In this document: one piece after another, positions 7,918 to 17,749 of the stretch
How the letters are laid out: every line of letters starts with the position of its first letter
Numbering within the stretch: the first letter of the stretch is position 1
NCBI GenBank assembly: GCA_017550405.1
Contig: JAFZPH010000058.1
Location: 1-42,336 of the forward strand
DNA: 42,336 bases
Source of the DNA: Bacteroidales bacterium
Lineage (GTDB): Bacteria; Bacteroidota; Bacteroidia; Bacteroidales; P3
Reading direction: 5' to 3'
Translations under genes and position numbers: made by a program
Notes under the pieces: model-generated
Told to the model about the DNA's origin: nothing
Seen by the model: only the letters and a program-made list of their open reading frames with translations
The model's database searches: none

Positions 7918-10017
7918 ATGAAGAAATTGTTGTCAACATTGCTATTGACCGTGCTGATGTTCGGTGCAGCCGCCCAAACCAACACCGACCCCGTTATCTT
8001 TGAGATAGGTGGGAAGCCTATTTACAAATCGCAGTTCATGAAAGAGTTCCTCCGTTCCATAGGCAAAGACCCCTCTGCTGCCCCCACAGCATGTACCTAT
8101 GAGAAACGCAAGGCACTGGAAGACTATGTCCAGCTGTATGTCAATTTCCAGGCCAAACTGGCCGACGCCTATGCCCTCGGCATTGACACCCTGCAGTTCC
8201 TGAACGACGAGTTGAACGTTTACCGCACCGATCTGGCTGCTCCCTACCTGATTGATTCCGTCACGATGCAGTCGTTGCTGCGTGAAGCCTATGAGCGAAA
8301 CCACTACGCGCTGCATGCAGCCCATATCCTTGTCCCCTGCCAGGAGTCGGCAGGTCCCGAGGATACCCTCAAGGCCTACCAGCATGCCGTCGAACTCTAC
8401 AACGAGGCATTGCGTAACCCCAATTTTTACGCCATTGCCCAGAAGGAGATGCACGACCAGCTTATCAACAATATCGACCCCGAGGTCAGAGAGCGTGCCA
8501 AACAGGTGAATCCCTACGAGGGTGACCTTGGCTGCTTCACGGTGTTCGACATGATTTATGCTTTCGAGTCGGCTGCCTATGCAATGAATCCCGGCGAAAT
8601 CCGCGGCCCTGTCCGTTCCCGCTATGGCTATCACATCATCAAACTGTTCGACCGCTACAATTATTACGGCAAGGTGCAGTTGTCCCATATCTGGGTTTCC
8701 GACAAGAGCCCCAATGCCGAAGGCAGAATCAAAGCCGCTTACCAGCAGCTGAAGGACGGCATGGATTTCGAGATGGTCTCGAAGAACAACAGCGACGACC
8801 ACGAAACCAGAGCGCAAGGCGGCAGAATGCCCGAACTGGCTTGCAACCAGCTCCCCTTCGAGTATGTCGCCGAGATTGCCAAAGGCCTTAAGGTGGGAGA
8901 ATACAGCGCCCCCTTCAAAAGCCGTTTCGGCTGGCATATCATCAAGTTGGTAAAACAGGAGACCATGCCCGAGTTCGAGTCGCTCATCCCGTACTACAAA
9001 TCCCGCATGACACGCGGCGAGCGCAGCACCAAGCCCCAACATATCTTTGTTGAGCAGTGCAAGCAGAAATACGACTTTGTCGACTATACGAAGGTGAAGA
9101 CCTCAAAGAAGAAAAATGCCCCCTATGCTGCCGACCTCAACGCCGTGCAGGCACTGGTGACGGACTCTATCTTCTCCGCCATCTTCCACTACGACTCCAA
9201 TCAAATCACCGACATGCGTCCCCTGTTCAAAGTGGGCGACCGCCAGTACAACTCCCGCAATTTTGCCCGCTACATTTTGAAGAACAAGAAAGTACGTCCT
9301 ATCTGCCCGCTGGATATTTTTGTCAAGGAGAGATATGACGAATTTATCGAGGCCATGGTGCTGAAATATGCCGACGACCGTCTGGAGATTGACAATGCCG
9401 AGTTTGGCGACCTCATTAAGGAATATCGCCATGGCTTGATGATTTTCACCTACAACGACCGTACCGTCTGGTCGCGTGCCATCAAGGACAGTGCTGGCTT
9501 CCAGGAATTTTACAACCGCATGGCTCCTACACACAGCTATGACGACACCAACGATGCCGTCTACTTCTGGAACCATCGCGCAAGGGTGCAAGTGGTGACG
9601 GTGGCCGATAGCGCCTGCCTCAAACCCGAAAAGGCCCAGAAGATTGTCAACAAAGCTGTTGCCAAGGGCTGGAGCATGAACGACCTGCTGGCAAAACTGA
9701 ACGACAAGGTGAACCGCAAGAAATGCACTGCCGAGCAACCTGTCACCATCGAACTCCAGATGCTCGAGGCCGGCAATCAGAAGGTTCTTACAAACAACGA
9801 ATGGGGCAAAGGGGTCTATCCCCGTGCCACCGAAAAAGGCTATCAGTTCCTCATCGTCGAACAGATTCTCCAACCCGAGTTGAAGAGCTGCTCCGAAGCC
9901 CGCGGCTATTATCTGAACGACTATCAGAATTACCTCGAAGCGCAGAACAACCTCCAACTGCGCAAGAAGTATAATGTGATAATCCATCAGGACGTCATCG
10001 ACGCGATAACCTATTAA
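7918..10017 (+). CDS. Periplasmic peptidyl-prolyl isomerase with two PpiC/parvulin domains
   Basis: This 699-residue exported protein has a signal peptide (about residues 1-20, ending FGAAAQ). Two parvulin-type rotamase domains follow. The first spans about residues 130-235, starting at HAAHILV and ending at the diagnostic RYGYHIIKLFD. The second spans about 235-345, starting at QLSHIWVS and ending at RFGWHIIKLV. The C-terminal 350 residues show no family I can name and may bind substrate. By family it assists folding of outer membrane and secreted proteins in the periplasm. A second SurA-like gene starts 55 bases after it, so the two probably act on the same clients. Confidence 0.88.
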   Translation: MKKLLSTLLLTVLMFGAAAQTNTDPVIFEIGGKPIYKSQFMKEFLRSIGKDPSAAPTACTYEKRKALEDYVQLYVNFQAKLADAYALGIDTLQFLNDELNVYRTDLAAPYLIDSVTMQSLLREAYERNHYALHAAHILVPCQESAGPEDTLKAYQHAVELYNEALRNPNFYAIAQKEMHDQLINNIDPEVRERAKQVNPYEGDLGCFTVFDMIYAFESAAYAMNPGEIRGPVRSRYGYHIIKLFDRYNYYGKVQLSHIWVSDKSPNAEGRIKAAYQQLKDGMDFEMVSKNNSDDHETRAQGGRMPELACNQLPFEYVAEIAKGLKVGEYSAPFKSRFGWHIIKLVKQETMPEFESLIPYYKSRMTRGERSTKPQHIFVEQCKQKYDFVDYTKVKTSKKKNAPYAADLNAVQALVTDSIFSAIFHYDSNQITDMRPLFKVGDRQYNSRNFARYILKNKKVRPICPLDIFVKERYDEFIEAMVLKYADDRLEIDNAEFGDLIKEYRHGLMIFTYNDRTVWSRAIKDSAGFQEFYNRMAPTHSYDDTNDAVYFWNHRARVQVVTVADSACLKPEKAQKIVNKAVAKGWSMNDLLAKLNDKVNRKKCTAEQPVTIELQMLEAGNQKVLTNNEWGKGVYPRATEKGYQFLIVEQILQPELKSCSEARGYYLNDYQNYLEAQNNLQLRKKYNVIIHQDVIDAITY

Positions 10018-10072
10018 TCACGTCTATTCCGTACCCCTCAAAAAGAATCATTATTCAGGACTAAGAAAAGAT

Positions 10073-11437
10073 ATGAAGAGACATACAGTAGCCTTTATCA
10101 TAGCAGCGATGGCCATCGGCATGACTGTGCAGGCGCAGCAGCCCCAGCTTGTCGATGGGATTGCCGCCGTGGTGGGCAAAACTATCATCCGCTATTCCGA
10201 CATCGAACAGGCCTATGCCCAAGTCCGTCTGCACCAAGGCATGCAGAACGCCCAAGAAGAGCGGTGTGCCCTGTTGGAGAACATGCTCGTCAACAAAATG
10301 CTCGTGCATAAAGGCATGGTGGACAGCGTGAAGGTGTCCGACGAGCAGGTGGAGAGCGAAGTGGAGCACTATCTCCAGGCTGCCACACTCCAGGCCGGCG
10401 GAAAGGACAAACTGCGCGAGGTCTTCAACTATTCCTACGACGAACTCCACGACCAGTATTTCGACATCCTTCACGACCGTTATCTCAGCCAGCAGGTGGA
10501 GTACGAACTGACCGAAGGCGTCAATGTGACTCCTGCCGAGGTGACTGAGTTCTTTGCCCAGTACAGTGCCGACAGCCTGCCCGACATCCCTGCCCAGTAC
10601 GAGGTGAGCGAGATTGTCATCGAACCCATCATCAGTGAGGCTGAACGCGACCGCGTGCGCGACGAACTCAACCTGTTGCGCGAGCGTGTCCTCAAAGGCG
10701 AGAATTTCTCCATGCTGGCCAAGCTCTATTCCCAGGACCCCGGTTCCGCCTCGAAAGGCGGTGAGTTGGGCTTCTTTGGCAGGGGCAGAATGGTGTCCGA
10801 ATTCGAAGCCGCAGCCTTTGCCCTCAAACCCGGCGAGGTATCGCCTATCGTCGAGACGCAATACGGCTTCCACATCATCCAGCTTATCGAGCGCCGTGGC
10901 AACAACATCAATGTGCGCCATATCCTCATGCAGCCTAAGACCTCTTCCGACGACCTCCTGCGTGCCCGCATCACCCTCGACAGCCTTGCACAGGAAATCC
11001 GCAAAGGCTCCATCACCTTCGAGGATGCCGCCAAACGTTACTCCGACGGAGTCAGCAAGAACCAGGGTGGTTCCGTCGCCAATCCTAACGATGGCAGCGC
11101 CCGTTTCGACAAAGAGACTTTCAACCAGCTTTATCCCGGTATTGGCATTGTAGCCATGGAAGAGGGCGAGATTTCCAACGCCACCGCCATCACCACCAGC
11201 GAGAACAAGCAGGCCTACTGCCTCATTAAGCTTGCCCGCAAGATACCCGCCCACAAGGTCAACCTCACCGACGACTACGACCGCATCTTCAGTGCCGCCT
11301 TGCAGGCCGCCAAGGCCAAGAAGGTCTACGAGTGGTGCAACCGCATGGTGAAGACCACCTACGTAAGGCTGGCCGACGAATTCAAGGACTGCCCTGGGTT
11401 CCACGTGAATTGGACCAAAGGCTCCCCGAGTAATTAA
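10073..11437 (+). CDS. SurA-like peptidyl-prolyl cis-trans isomerase
   Basis: This 454-residue protein has a signal peptide (ending TVQAQQ), a SurA N-terminal chaperone region (DGIAAVVGKTIIRYSDIEQA, about 25-170) and two parvulin domains. The first (about 175-280) contains SKGGELGFFGRG and ends QYGFHIIQLIE. The second (about 285-385) starts NVRHILMQP. The order matches the SurA family of outer-membrane-protein chaperones in the periplasm. It lies 55 bases after another two-domain prolyl isomerase and about 80 bases before moxR, all on the plus strand. The symbol surA would be reasonable, but the two paralogues here make the assignment uncertain. Confidence 0.9.
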   Translation: MKRHTVAFIIAAMAIGMTVQAQQPQLVDGIAAVVGKTIIRYSDIEQAYAQVRLHQGMQNAQEERCALLENMLVNKMLVHKGMVDSVKVSDEQVESEVEHYLQAATLQAGGKDKLREVFNYSYDELHDQYFDILHDRYLSQQVEYELTEGVNVTPAEVTEFFAQYSADSLPDIPAQYEVSEIVIEPIISEAERDRVRDELNLLRERVLKGENFSMLAKLYSQDPGSASKGGELGFFGRGRMVSEFEAAAFALKPGEVSPIVETQYGFHIIQLIERRGNNINVRHILMQPKTSSDDLLRARITLDSLAQEIRKGSITFEDAAKRYSDGVSKNQGGSVANPNDGSARFDKETFNQLYPGIGIVAMEEGEISNATAITTSENKQAYCLIKLARKIPAHKVNLTDDYDRIFSAALQAAKAKKVYEWCNRMVKTTYVRLADEFKDCPGFHVNWTKGSPSN

Positions 11438-11516
11438 CCGTCCTGATGTCCGCACTCCGACACATCCAACGTCTCTATCATTGCTACCGGCCAACAGGAT
11501 TCAATGCTCAACAAAC

Positions 11517-12503
<987 letters not shown>

Positions 12504-12541
12504 CCTCCAAGTAGCATTCCCAACCACTTAATATTATCGCC

Positions 12542-13813
12542 ATGAAACGCATCGCCTTCCTCGTCCTTTTGTTTGCCGCCTTTGCTGCGGCGGGACAAAG
12601 TTCGGGTTTGCATATCCCTTCCGAAAAGCCCATCAAGCCCCGCGACCTTCCCAAGGCTTGGACCAATCCCGAAGTGTTCTGTCTGCTGTTGCGTTTCGAC
12701 GCCTCCGACAGTGCCTACCGCGAGGAAGACCTCGACTTGCTCGACTCGGCCTACAGCGTGGCTTTCAGCAAGGACAACCCGAGAATGTACACCATGTCCA
12801 TCGAGGCCTATGGCAATTCGCGCAATGCCGACATCATGCGTGCCCGTGTCGAGTCCGTCTACCGCTACTTCACCATGCGTGGCCATGAAATAGTGCCCGT
12901 CCGCTATGCCTACAACCCCATCCATTGCAGCTGCCACGGCGACACTGTCGAGCTCATCCGCTACGAAGTGCCCACCGACCGGCAGGTCTACAACTGTGCC
13001 GACCTCCCCTCCAGCCGCAAGGTGCTCAATGGCGACATCCCCCTCGAAGGTGCTGTGCTGGTCACTTTCCGCCACAATCCCATCGAGTGCATAGGGGGTG
13101 GGGGAGGCTGTTTCCTGCCCGCGCAGGACAGCAACATCCGTGCCTACTACACCCAGCTCATCCTCAAAAAGGGCTCCATCTACTCCGTCGAGAACACCCG
13201 CGACTCCTGTCCGCCTCCCGTCCAGCTCTCCATCGAGGAGCATCTCGACTACCAGCAGCTGCTCGAGAAGTATTTCCTTGTGCCTCATCCGCGCAACATC
13301 ATCCTTCCCGTCGGCTACGTGGTGCTTCGCTCCAGCTTCAACCGTGCGCCCGACGAGTGCACCGCTCTCACCGACTCCATCTTCATCCGTTTCCCCGTCA
13401 CCGAGGAGCAACTGGAGTCGCGCCTGCGTGTCTACGCCAAGAAATATACCGCCAAAGGCGTTGAATTCAAACCTCTTGTCACCAAGAAAATCAAAGGCGG
13501 TCCCGTGTTGATGATTCAGGGTGCCCTCAATCCCACCCAGTTCGATACCATCTTTATCGCCAAGCGCATCACCGAGGACGAGGTGAACCAATACCTCTTC
13601 CCCGCCGATTCGCCCACCGAACAGGGTGCCATAGCCATCACCGTCAAAGGCAAAGAACGATACTTCAAACCTTTCCGTATGGACCGTAACGGTCAGTACG
13701 AGTTCCGCAAACTGTTCCGCAATATGCTCCGCATCATCGACGAGGAGGAGGATACCCTCGACCCCTCAAGCGGCGACCTGTTCCGCAATGACGGAGACGA
13801 AGAAATCGAATAA
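12542..13813 (+). CDS. Exported protein of unknown function downstream of moxR
   Basis: This 423-residue protein has a signal peptide ([19 protein letters not shown]). The mature part holds six or more cysteines in the central third ([38 protein letters not shown]), which suggests disulfides in the periplasm. The segments [23 protein letters not shown] and [13 protein letters not shown] look structured and conserved in style. The C-terminus is strongly acidic ([13 protein letters not shown], then NDGDEEIE). No transmembrane barrel, lipobox or T9SS tail is seen. It lies 38 bases after moxR and 11 bases before panB, so it is probably transcribed with both. I do not recognise the family. Confidence 0.75.
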   Translation: MKRIAFLVLLFAAFAAAGQSSGLHIPSEKPIKPRDLPKAWTNPEVFCLLLRFDASDSAYREEDLDLLDSAYSVAFSKDNPRMYTMSIEAYGNSRNADIMRARVESVYRYFTMRGHEIVPVRYAYNPIHCSCHGDTVELIRYEVPTDRQVYNCADLPSSRKVLNGDIPLEGAVLVTFRHNPIECIGGGGGCFLPAQDSNIRAYYTQLILKKGSIYSVENTRDSCPPPVQLSIEEHLDYQQLLEKYFLVPHPRNIILPVGYVVLRSSFNRAPDECTALTDSIFIRFPVTEEQLESRLRVYAKKYTAKGVEFKPLVTKKIKGGPVLMIQGALNPTQFDTIFIAKRITEDEVNQYLFPADSPTEQGAIAITVKGKERYFKPFRMDRNGQYEFRKLFRNMLRIIDEEEDTLDPSSGDLFRNDGDEEIE

Positions 13814-13824
13814 ACACTTTTATT

Positions 13825-14643
13825 ATGGCTTATTTACAGACCGATGTGACGAAAGTCACCACTCACGTTCTCCAGCGCATGAAAATGTCGGGAGAAAAAA
13901 TTGCCATGCTCACCGCATACGACTATTCCATGGCCAAACTGCTCGATGCCACCAAGATTGATGTGGTCTTGGTCGGTGATTCGGCTGCCAACGTCATGGA
14001 GGGCTACGACACCACCCTGCCCATCACCCTCGACGAGATGATTGTCTATGCCTCGTCGGTCAAGCGTGCCATCAAGCGCGCCCTCGTTGTGGTCGACATG
14101 CCTTTTGGCACCTATCAGGGCAACTCCAAGCAGGCTTTGGCCTCCGCCATCCGCATCATGAAAGAGACCGGGGCCGACGCTGTCAAACTGGAAGGAGGCG
14201 AAGAGGTGCTCGAATCCATCTGCCGCATCCTTACGGCGGGCATACCCGTGATGGGACATCTTGGTCTCACCCCCCAGAGCATCAATAAATTCGGCACCTA
14301 TGCCGTCCGTGCCACCCAGGAGGAGGAGGCTAACCGCCTCATCCACGACGCCCATGTGCTCGAGGATGCAGGCTGCTTCAGCGTGGTGCTCGAAAAGATT
14401 CCCGCCAAGCTGGCCGCACAGGTCACCTCCGAGCTGAAAATCCCCACCATCGGCATCGGCGCAGGCAGCAGCACCGACGGGCAAGTGCTCGTCCTGCAGG
14501 ACATGCTCGGCATCACCCAGCAGTTCACCCCCCGCTATCTGCGTGTTTACGGCAGCTTTGGCGCCGAGATCAGCAACGCCATCCGCCAGTATATCTCCGA
14601 TGTCAAAAGTCTCGATTTCCCCAACGAGAAAGAGCAATACTGA
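13825..14643 (+). CDS. panB: 3-methyl-2-oxobutanoate hydroxymethyltransferase
   Basis: This 272-residue enzyme transfers a hydroxymethyl group from methylene-tetrahydrofolate to 2-oxoisovalerate, giving ketopantoate, the first step of pantothenate and coenzyme A synthesis. Family motifs are clear: [33 protein letters not shown] (metal-binding Asp), [17 protein letters not shown], the active-site Glu in VVLEKIP, and [15 protein letters not shown]. Length is normal. It starts 11 bases after the preceding gene and ends 21 bases before a stable hairpin. No panC or panD is nearby. Confidence 0.96.
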   Translation: MAYLQTDVTKVTTHVLQRMKMSGEKIAMLTAYDYSMAKLLDATKIDVVLVGDSAANVMEGYDTTLPITLDEMIVYASSVKRAIKRALVVVDMPFGTYQGNSKQALASAIRIMKETGADAVKLEGGEEVLESICRILTAGIPVMGHLGLTPQSINKFGTYAVRATQEEEANRLIHDAHVLEDAGCFSVVLEKIPAKLAAQVTSELKIPTIGIGAGSSTDGQVLVLQDMLGITQQFTPRYLRVYGSFGAEISNAIRQYISDVKSLDFPNEKEQY

Positions 14644-14664
14644 CACACCTACGTTTCACCATCA

Positions 14665-14696
14665 ACACCCCGTCGGCCATCCTGCCGGCGGGGTGT
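14665..14696 (+). terminator. Hairpin after panB
   Basis: Arms ACACCCCGTCGGC (14665-14677) and GCCGGCGGGGTGT (14684-14696) form a 13-bp stem with one G-U pair and a six-base loop. Only a weak T/C-rich stretch follows, so it is a stable hairpin and a probable, not certain, intrinsic terminator. Confidence 0.6.
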
Positions 14697-15139
14697 CGGT
14701 CTTTCCGCTCGTCCGTGCCGCCGACCCGCCGCTCATCCCTCCCCCATCCTTTCCCCGCACCGAAAGAACTGCGCCCCCACTAACGTCGTTCAATATCCGC
14801 TCGTCCTAGCATTCTTATAGCATCGTTATCTTACATAGTAAAGGGAACGATGCGGGAAGGAAAAAATGTAGATCGTGTATTGAACGAACCTAGGGGGTAC
14901 AAAGTATTGCGACGACAAGGTTTTTGCGGTCGGCATGCGGTGGTCGGCATGGCGACACGTGGCTTGGCACCCTGTCGGGCGTGCTTTTTAGATGGTTGTA
15001 ATACATGGGTTTACAAAATCATTTCAACGTGCAGCCGTCGGGCAGAAAAAAAATATTGTGCAACCTTGAGCCGTATCAATTCTTTTTCGTATCTTTGCAT
15101 TCTGAAACGACAGGAATAATTAATATAAACCTTTGATAC
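14697..15139. other. Intergenic region between panB and nfeD
   Basis: No gene is supported here. An open frame at 14850-15119 runs across the promoter at 15090, has no family resemblance and is likely chance. Two small structures are visible. One is an inverted repeat, GCATCGTT (14820-14827) and AACGATGC (14846-14853). The other is a 10-base direct repeat, GGTCGGCATG at 14928-14937 and 14942-14951. The last 50 bases are the nfeD promoter and leader. It could hold a small RNA or a decayed gene, but nothing recognisable is seen. Confidence 0.5.
15090..15097 (+). promoter_or_regulatory. -7 promoter box for nfeD-floA
   Basis: TATCTTTG matches TAnnTTTG. A TTG trinucleotide at 15066-15068 lies 21 bases upstream, near the expected -33 position. 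The ATG of nfeD follows 42 bases downstream. Confidence 0.7.
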
Positions 15140-15619
15140 ATGACACCTACATTAATCATCATTGTGCTTGTGGTGGGACTCTTGCTCCTGACCCTTGAAA
15201 TTGTTGCCATCCCAGGCGGCTTCTGCGGAGTGATAGGTTTCCTGCTCACGGCTTTCGGCGTGTGGCAGAGCTATCTGTGGCTGGGCATCACTGGCGGCAC
15301 CATAGTACTGCTGTGCTGTGTGGCCATCTGTGTTATCTTGTTGGCCATATTCATGAAGACCAAGACATGGAAGCGGTTCAGCCTGAACGAGGAGTCGGAT
15401 AGCGCGGTGAACCAGATTGAGGACCCACAGATTAAGGTCGGCACCCGCGGCACCACCGTGGCACGTCTGGCCCCGACAGGCAAGGCGTTGATTGACGGAA
15501 AGTTGATGGAGGTACATGCCATCAACAAATTTATCGACCCCGACCGTCCTATCGAGGTGGTGGCCATTGAGGGGTACCGCATCGACGTGTGCGAAACCGA
15601 GGACAACCGCTTCGATTGA
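15140..15619 (+). CDS. NfeD family membrane protein
   Basis: This 159-residue protein has two or three hydrophobic segments (about residues 5-30, 32-50 and 52-72), then a soluble C-terminal OB-like NfeD domain (about 95-155, VGTRGTTVARLAPTGKALIDG). The short form lacks the N-terminal serine protease domain of long NfeD. NfeD genes are commonly paired with flotillin-like genes, and here floA starts 56 bases downstream. By family it sits in the inner membrane and works with FloA in membrane organisation. It starts at the ATG 42 bases after a good -7 box. Confidence 0.9.
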   Translation: MTPTLIIIVLVVGLLLLTLEIVAIPGGFCGVIGFLLTAFGVWQSYLWLGITGGTIVLLCCVAICVILLAIFMKTKTWKRFSLNEESDSAVNQIEDPQIKVGTRGTTVARLAPTGKALIDGKLMEVHAINKFIDPDRPIEVVAIEGYRIDVCETEDNRFD

Positions 15620-15675
15620 TTCGTCCGATGAATGTGCAACGTAATGAGAATTATTAATTTAAAATCTTTTATATC

Positions 15676-16674
15676 ATGAATGTAGCAGGAATTGTTGTTT
15701 TATGCGTAGTGATTTTCATCCTACTCATCATCTTCCTTTACTTGGTACCCGTAGGTTTGTGGTTCCAGGCACTGGTGTCGGGTGTACACACCTCGTTGAT
15801 TCAACTTATGTTTATGCGTTTCCGCAAAGTACCGCCCAGTGTGATTGTCAACAACATGATCAATGCCACCAAGGCTGGTTTGAAGCTGTCGCAGAACGAG
15901 CTGGAGGCCCACTATCTGGCCGGCGGCAATGTCACCAACGTGGTGCAGGCCCTCATCTCGTCCAGCAAAGCCAATATGAACCTTGATTTCCGCACCGCCA
16001 CTGCCATCGACCTGGCTGGTCGCGACGTGCTGAAAGCTGTGCAGACATCGGTCAACCCCAAGGTTATCGACACGCCCCCTGTGGCCGCTGTGGCCAAGGA
16101 TGGTATCCAGCTGATAGCCAAGGCCCGCGTCACCGTGCGTACCAACATTAAGCAGCTCGTCGGCGGTGCCAGCGAGGAGACCATTCTGGCCCGTGTGGGT
16201 GAAGGCATCGTCTCCTCTATCGGCTCGGCCATGAGCCACAAGCAGGTGCTCGAAAACCCCGACAGCATCTCCAAGCTGGTGCTGACCAAGGGTCTGGACA
16301 GCGGCACGGCATTTGAAATCCTTTCTATCGATATAGCCGACATCGACGTGGGTAAGAACATCGGTGCCCAGTTGCAGATGGACCAGGCCAACGCCGACAA
16401 GAACATCGCACAGGCCAAGGCCGAGGAACGCCGCGCCATGGCTGTGGCTTCGGAGCAGGAGATGAAGGCCAAGGCACAGGAGGCCCGCGCCAAGGTTATC
16501 GAGGCCGAGGCAGAAGTGCCCAAAGCGATGGCCGACGCCTTCCGCAGCGGCAACATGGGTATTATGGACTACTATCGTATGAAGAACATACAGGCCGACA
16601 CCGACATGCGCGAGAGCATCGCCAAGCCGGCAGGTGCCAAACCAAATCCCACCAAGCCCACCATCGAGAAGTGA
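15676..16674 (+). CDS. floA: Flotillin-like protein FloA (UPF0365)
   Basis: This 332-residue protein has an N-terminal membrane segment (about residues 4-30) followed by an SPFH-type region ([28 protein letters not shown], then [22 protein letters not shown]). An Ala/Glu/Lys-rich coiled-coil stretch lies at about 235-290 ([23 protein letters not shown]). This is the UPF0365/FloA pattern of bacterial flotillins, which form oligomers in functional membrane microdomains. It follows nfeD, its usual partner. A phosphoesterase gene begins 14 bases after its stop, so the three probably form one operon. Confidence 0.93.
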   Translation: MNVAGIVVLCVVIFILLIIFLYLVPVGLWFQALVSGVHTSLIQLMFMRFRKVPPSVIVNNMINATKAGLKLSQNELEAHYLAGGNVTNVVQALISSSKANMNLDFRTATAIDLAGRDVLKAVQTSVNPKVIDTPPVAAVAKDGIQLIAKARVTVRTNIKQLVGGASEETILARVGEGIVSSIGSAMSHKQVLENPDSISKLVLTKGLDSGTAFEILSIDIADIDVGKNIGAQLQMDQANADKNIAQAKAEERRAMAVASEQEMKAKAQEARAKVIEAEAEVPKAMADAFRSGNMGIMDYYRMKNIQADTDMRESIAKPAGAKPNPTKPTIEK

Positions 16675-16688
16675 CTAAATCAGAATAT

Positions 16689-17708
16689 ATGAAACACGTG
16701 GTATATATACTGTTTGTGTTTCTAACGGCAACCGTCTGCGGTCAGTCGCAACGGTTGCCGTTGCGTTTCCGTGCCGACGGCACGTTTAAAATCGTCCAGT
16801 TCAGCGATCTGCACTATATCCACAACAACCCCCATGCCCAGCGGGCGTTGATACGTATGCGCGAAGTGGTGAAAGCAGAGCAGCCTGACCTTGTCGTCGT
16901 GACGGGTGACATGATTTTCGGTGAGCCTGCCGACCTGTGCATGCGCGATGTGGCGCAGTGCCTGGACAGCCTTGGGGTGCCTTTCTGCACCACCTTCGGC
17001 AACCACGACGAGGAGTTTGGGCTCGGCCACGACGAGCTGTATGCCATCCTGCATACACCCAACAACGTGGAGCCGGAACATGTGGCAGGCACCGAATACG
17101 ACTATATGCTGCCGATATTGGGCAGCAGAGACGACAGCACCCGGGCGGCATTGTACTGCCTCGATTCGCACAACAAGCGTCATTACGGCCCCTTTGTGGG
17201 CTATGCGTGGCTGACGAAAAGCCAGATACGCTGGTACCGCACGTTGAGCCGTAGCCTTACACGACAAAACGGTGGCCGTCCGGTGCCCTCCATGGCCTTC
17301 TTCCATATCCCGCTGCCTGAGTTCGAGACCGCCTTCTGCAAGCGCGATACGTGGGCCATAGGAGCGCGGATGGAGTCGGTGTGCTGCCCCCGCTACAACA
17401 GCGGCATGTTCGACGCCATGCGGCAGGAGGGCGATGTGGTGGGGATTTTCTGCGGGCATGACCATAACAACGACTATGCCGTGATGTGGAAAGGCATATT
17501 GCTGGCATATTGCCGCTATTCGGGCGGTAACACGGTATACAACGACCTGGTGGGCGGCAACGGCGCCCGGGTGATAGTGCTGCACGAGGGCGAGCGTGCT
17601 TTCGAGACATGGATAAGACTGAAGAATGGAACAATCCGCAACCCGTTGAGGGTGCCCGACAACTTTGCGTGGAGCGACCCCCAGAAACGCCCAATCGAAA
17701 AAGACTAA
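16689..17708 (+). CDS. Exported calcineurin-like metallophosphoesterase
   Basis: The ATG at 16689 gives 339 residues and a proper signal peptide (MKHVVYILFVFLTATVCGQS). An upstream GTG at 16671 overlaps the floA stop and only adds a polar extension. The five metallophosphoesterase blocks are present: FSDLHY, VVTGDMIF, TFGNHDEEFG, FFHIPLPEF and FCGHDHNND, which supply the two-metal centre. The overall pattern resembles the Dcr2/purple-acid-phosphatase-like group. The location should be periplasmic; the substrate is unknown. It lies 14 bases after floA, so it may be co-expressed with the NfeD/FloA pair. Confidence 0.9.
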   Translation: MKHVVYILFVFLTATVCGQSQRLPLRFRADGTFKIVQFSDLHYIHNNPHAQRALIRMREVVKAEQPDLVVVTGDMIFGEPADLCMRDVAQCLDSLGVPFCTTFGNHDEEFGLGHDELYAILHTPNNVEPEHVAGTEYDYMLPILGSRDDSTRAALYCLDSHNKRHYGPFVGYAWLTKSQIRWYRTLSRSLTRQNGGRPVPSMAFFHIPLPEFETAFCKRDTWAIGARMESVCCPRYNSGMFDAMRQEGDVVGIFCGHDHNNDYAVMWKGILLAYCRYSGGNTVYNDLVGGNGARVIVLHEGERAFETWIRLKNGTIRNPLRVPDNFAWSDPQKRPIEKD

Positions 17709-17749
17709 TTATTATCATCCAACTTTGAATTACTTAATATCCAACTAAA

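Noticed and set aside
11481..11516. TTG start of moxR 36 bases upstream of the ATG
   Set aside because: The ATG gives the standard MoxR amino terminus; the added residues resemble no MoxR.
14850..15119. 89-codon frame before nfeD
   Set aside because: It reads through the nfeD promoter box, has unusual composition and no recognisable domain.
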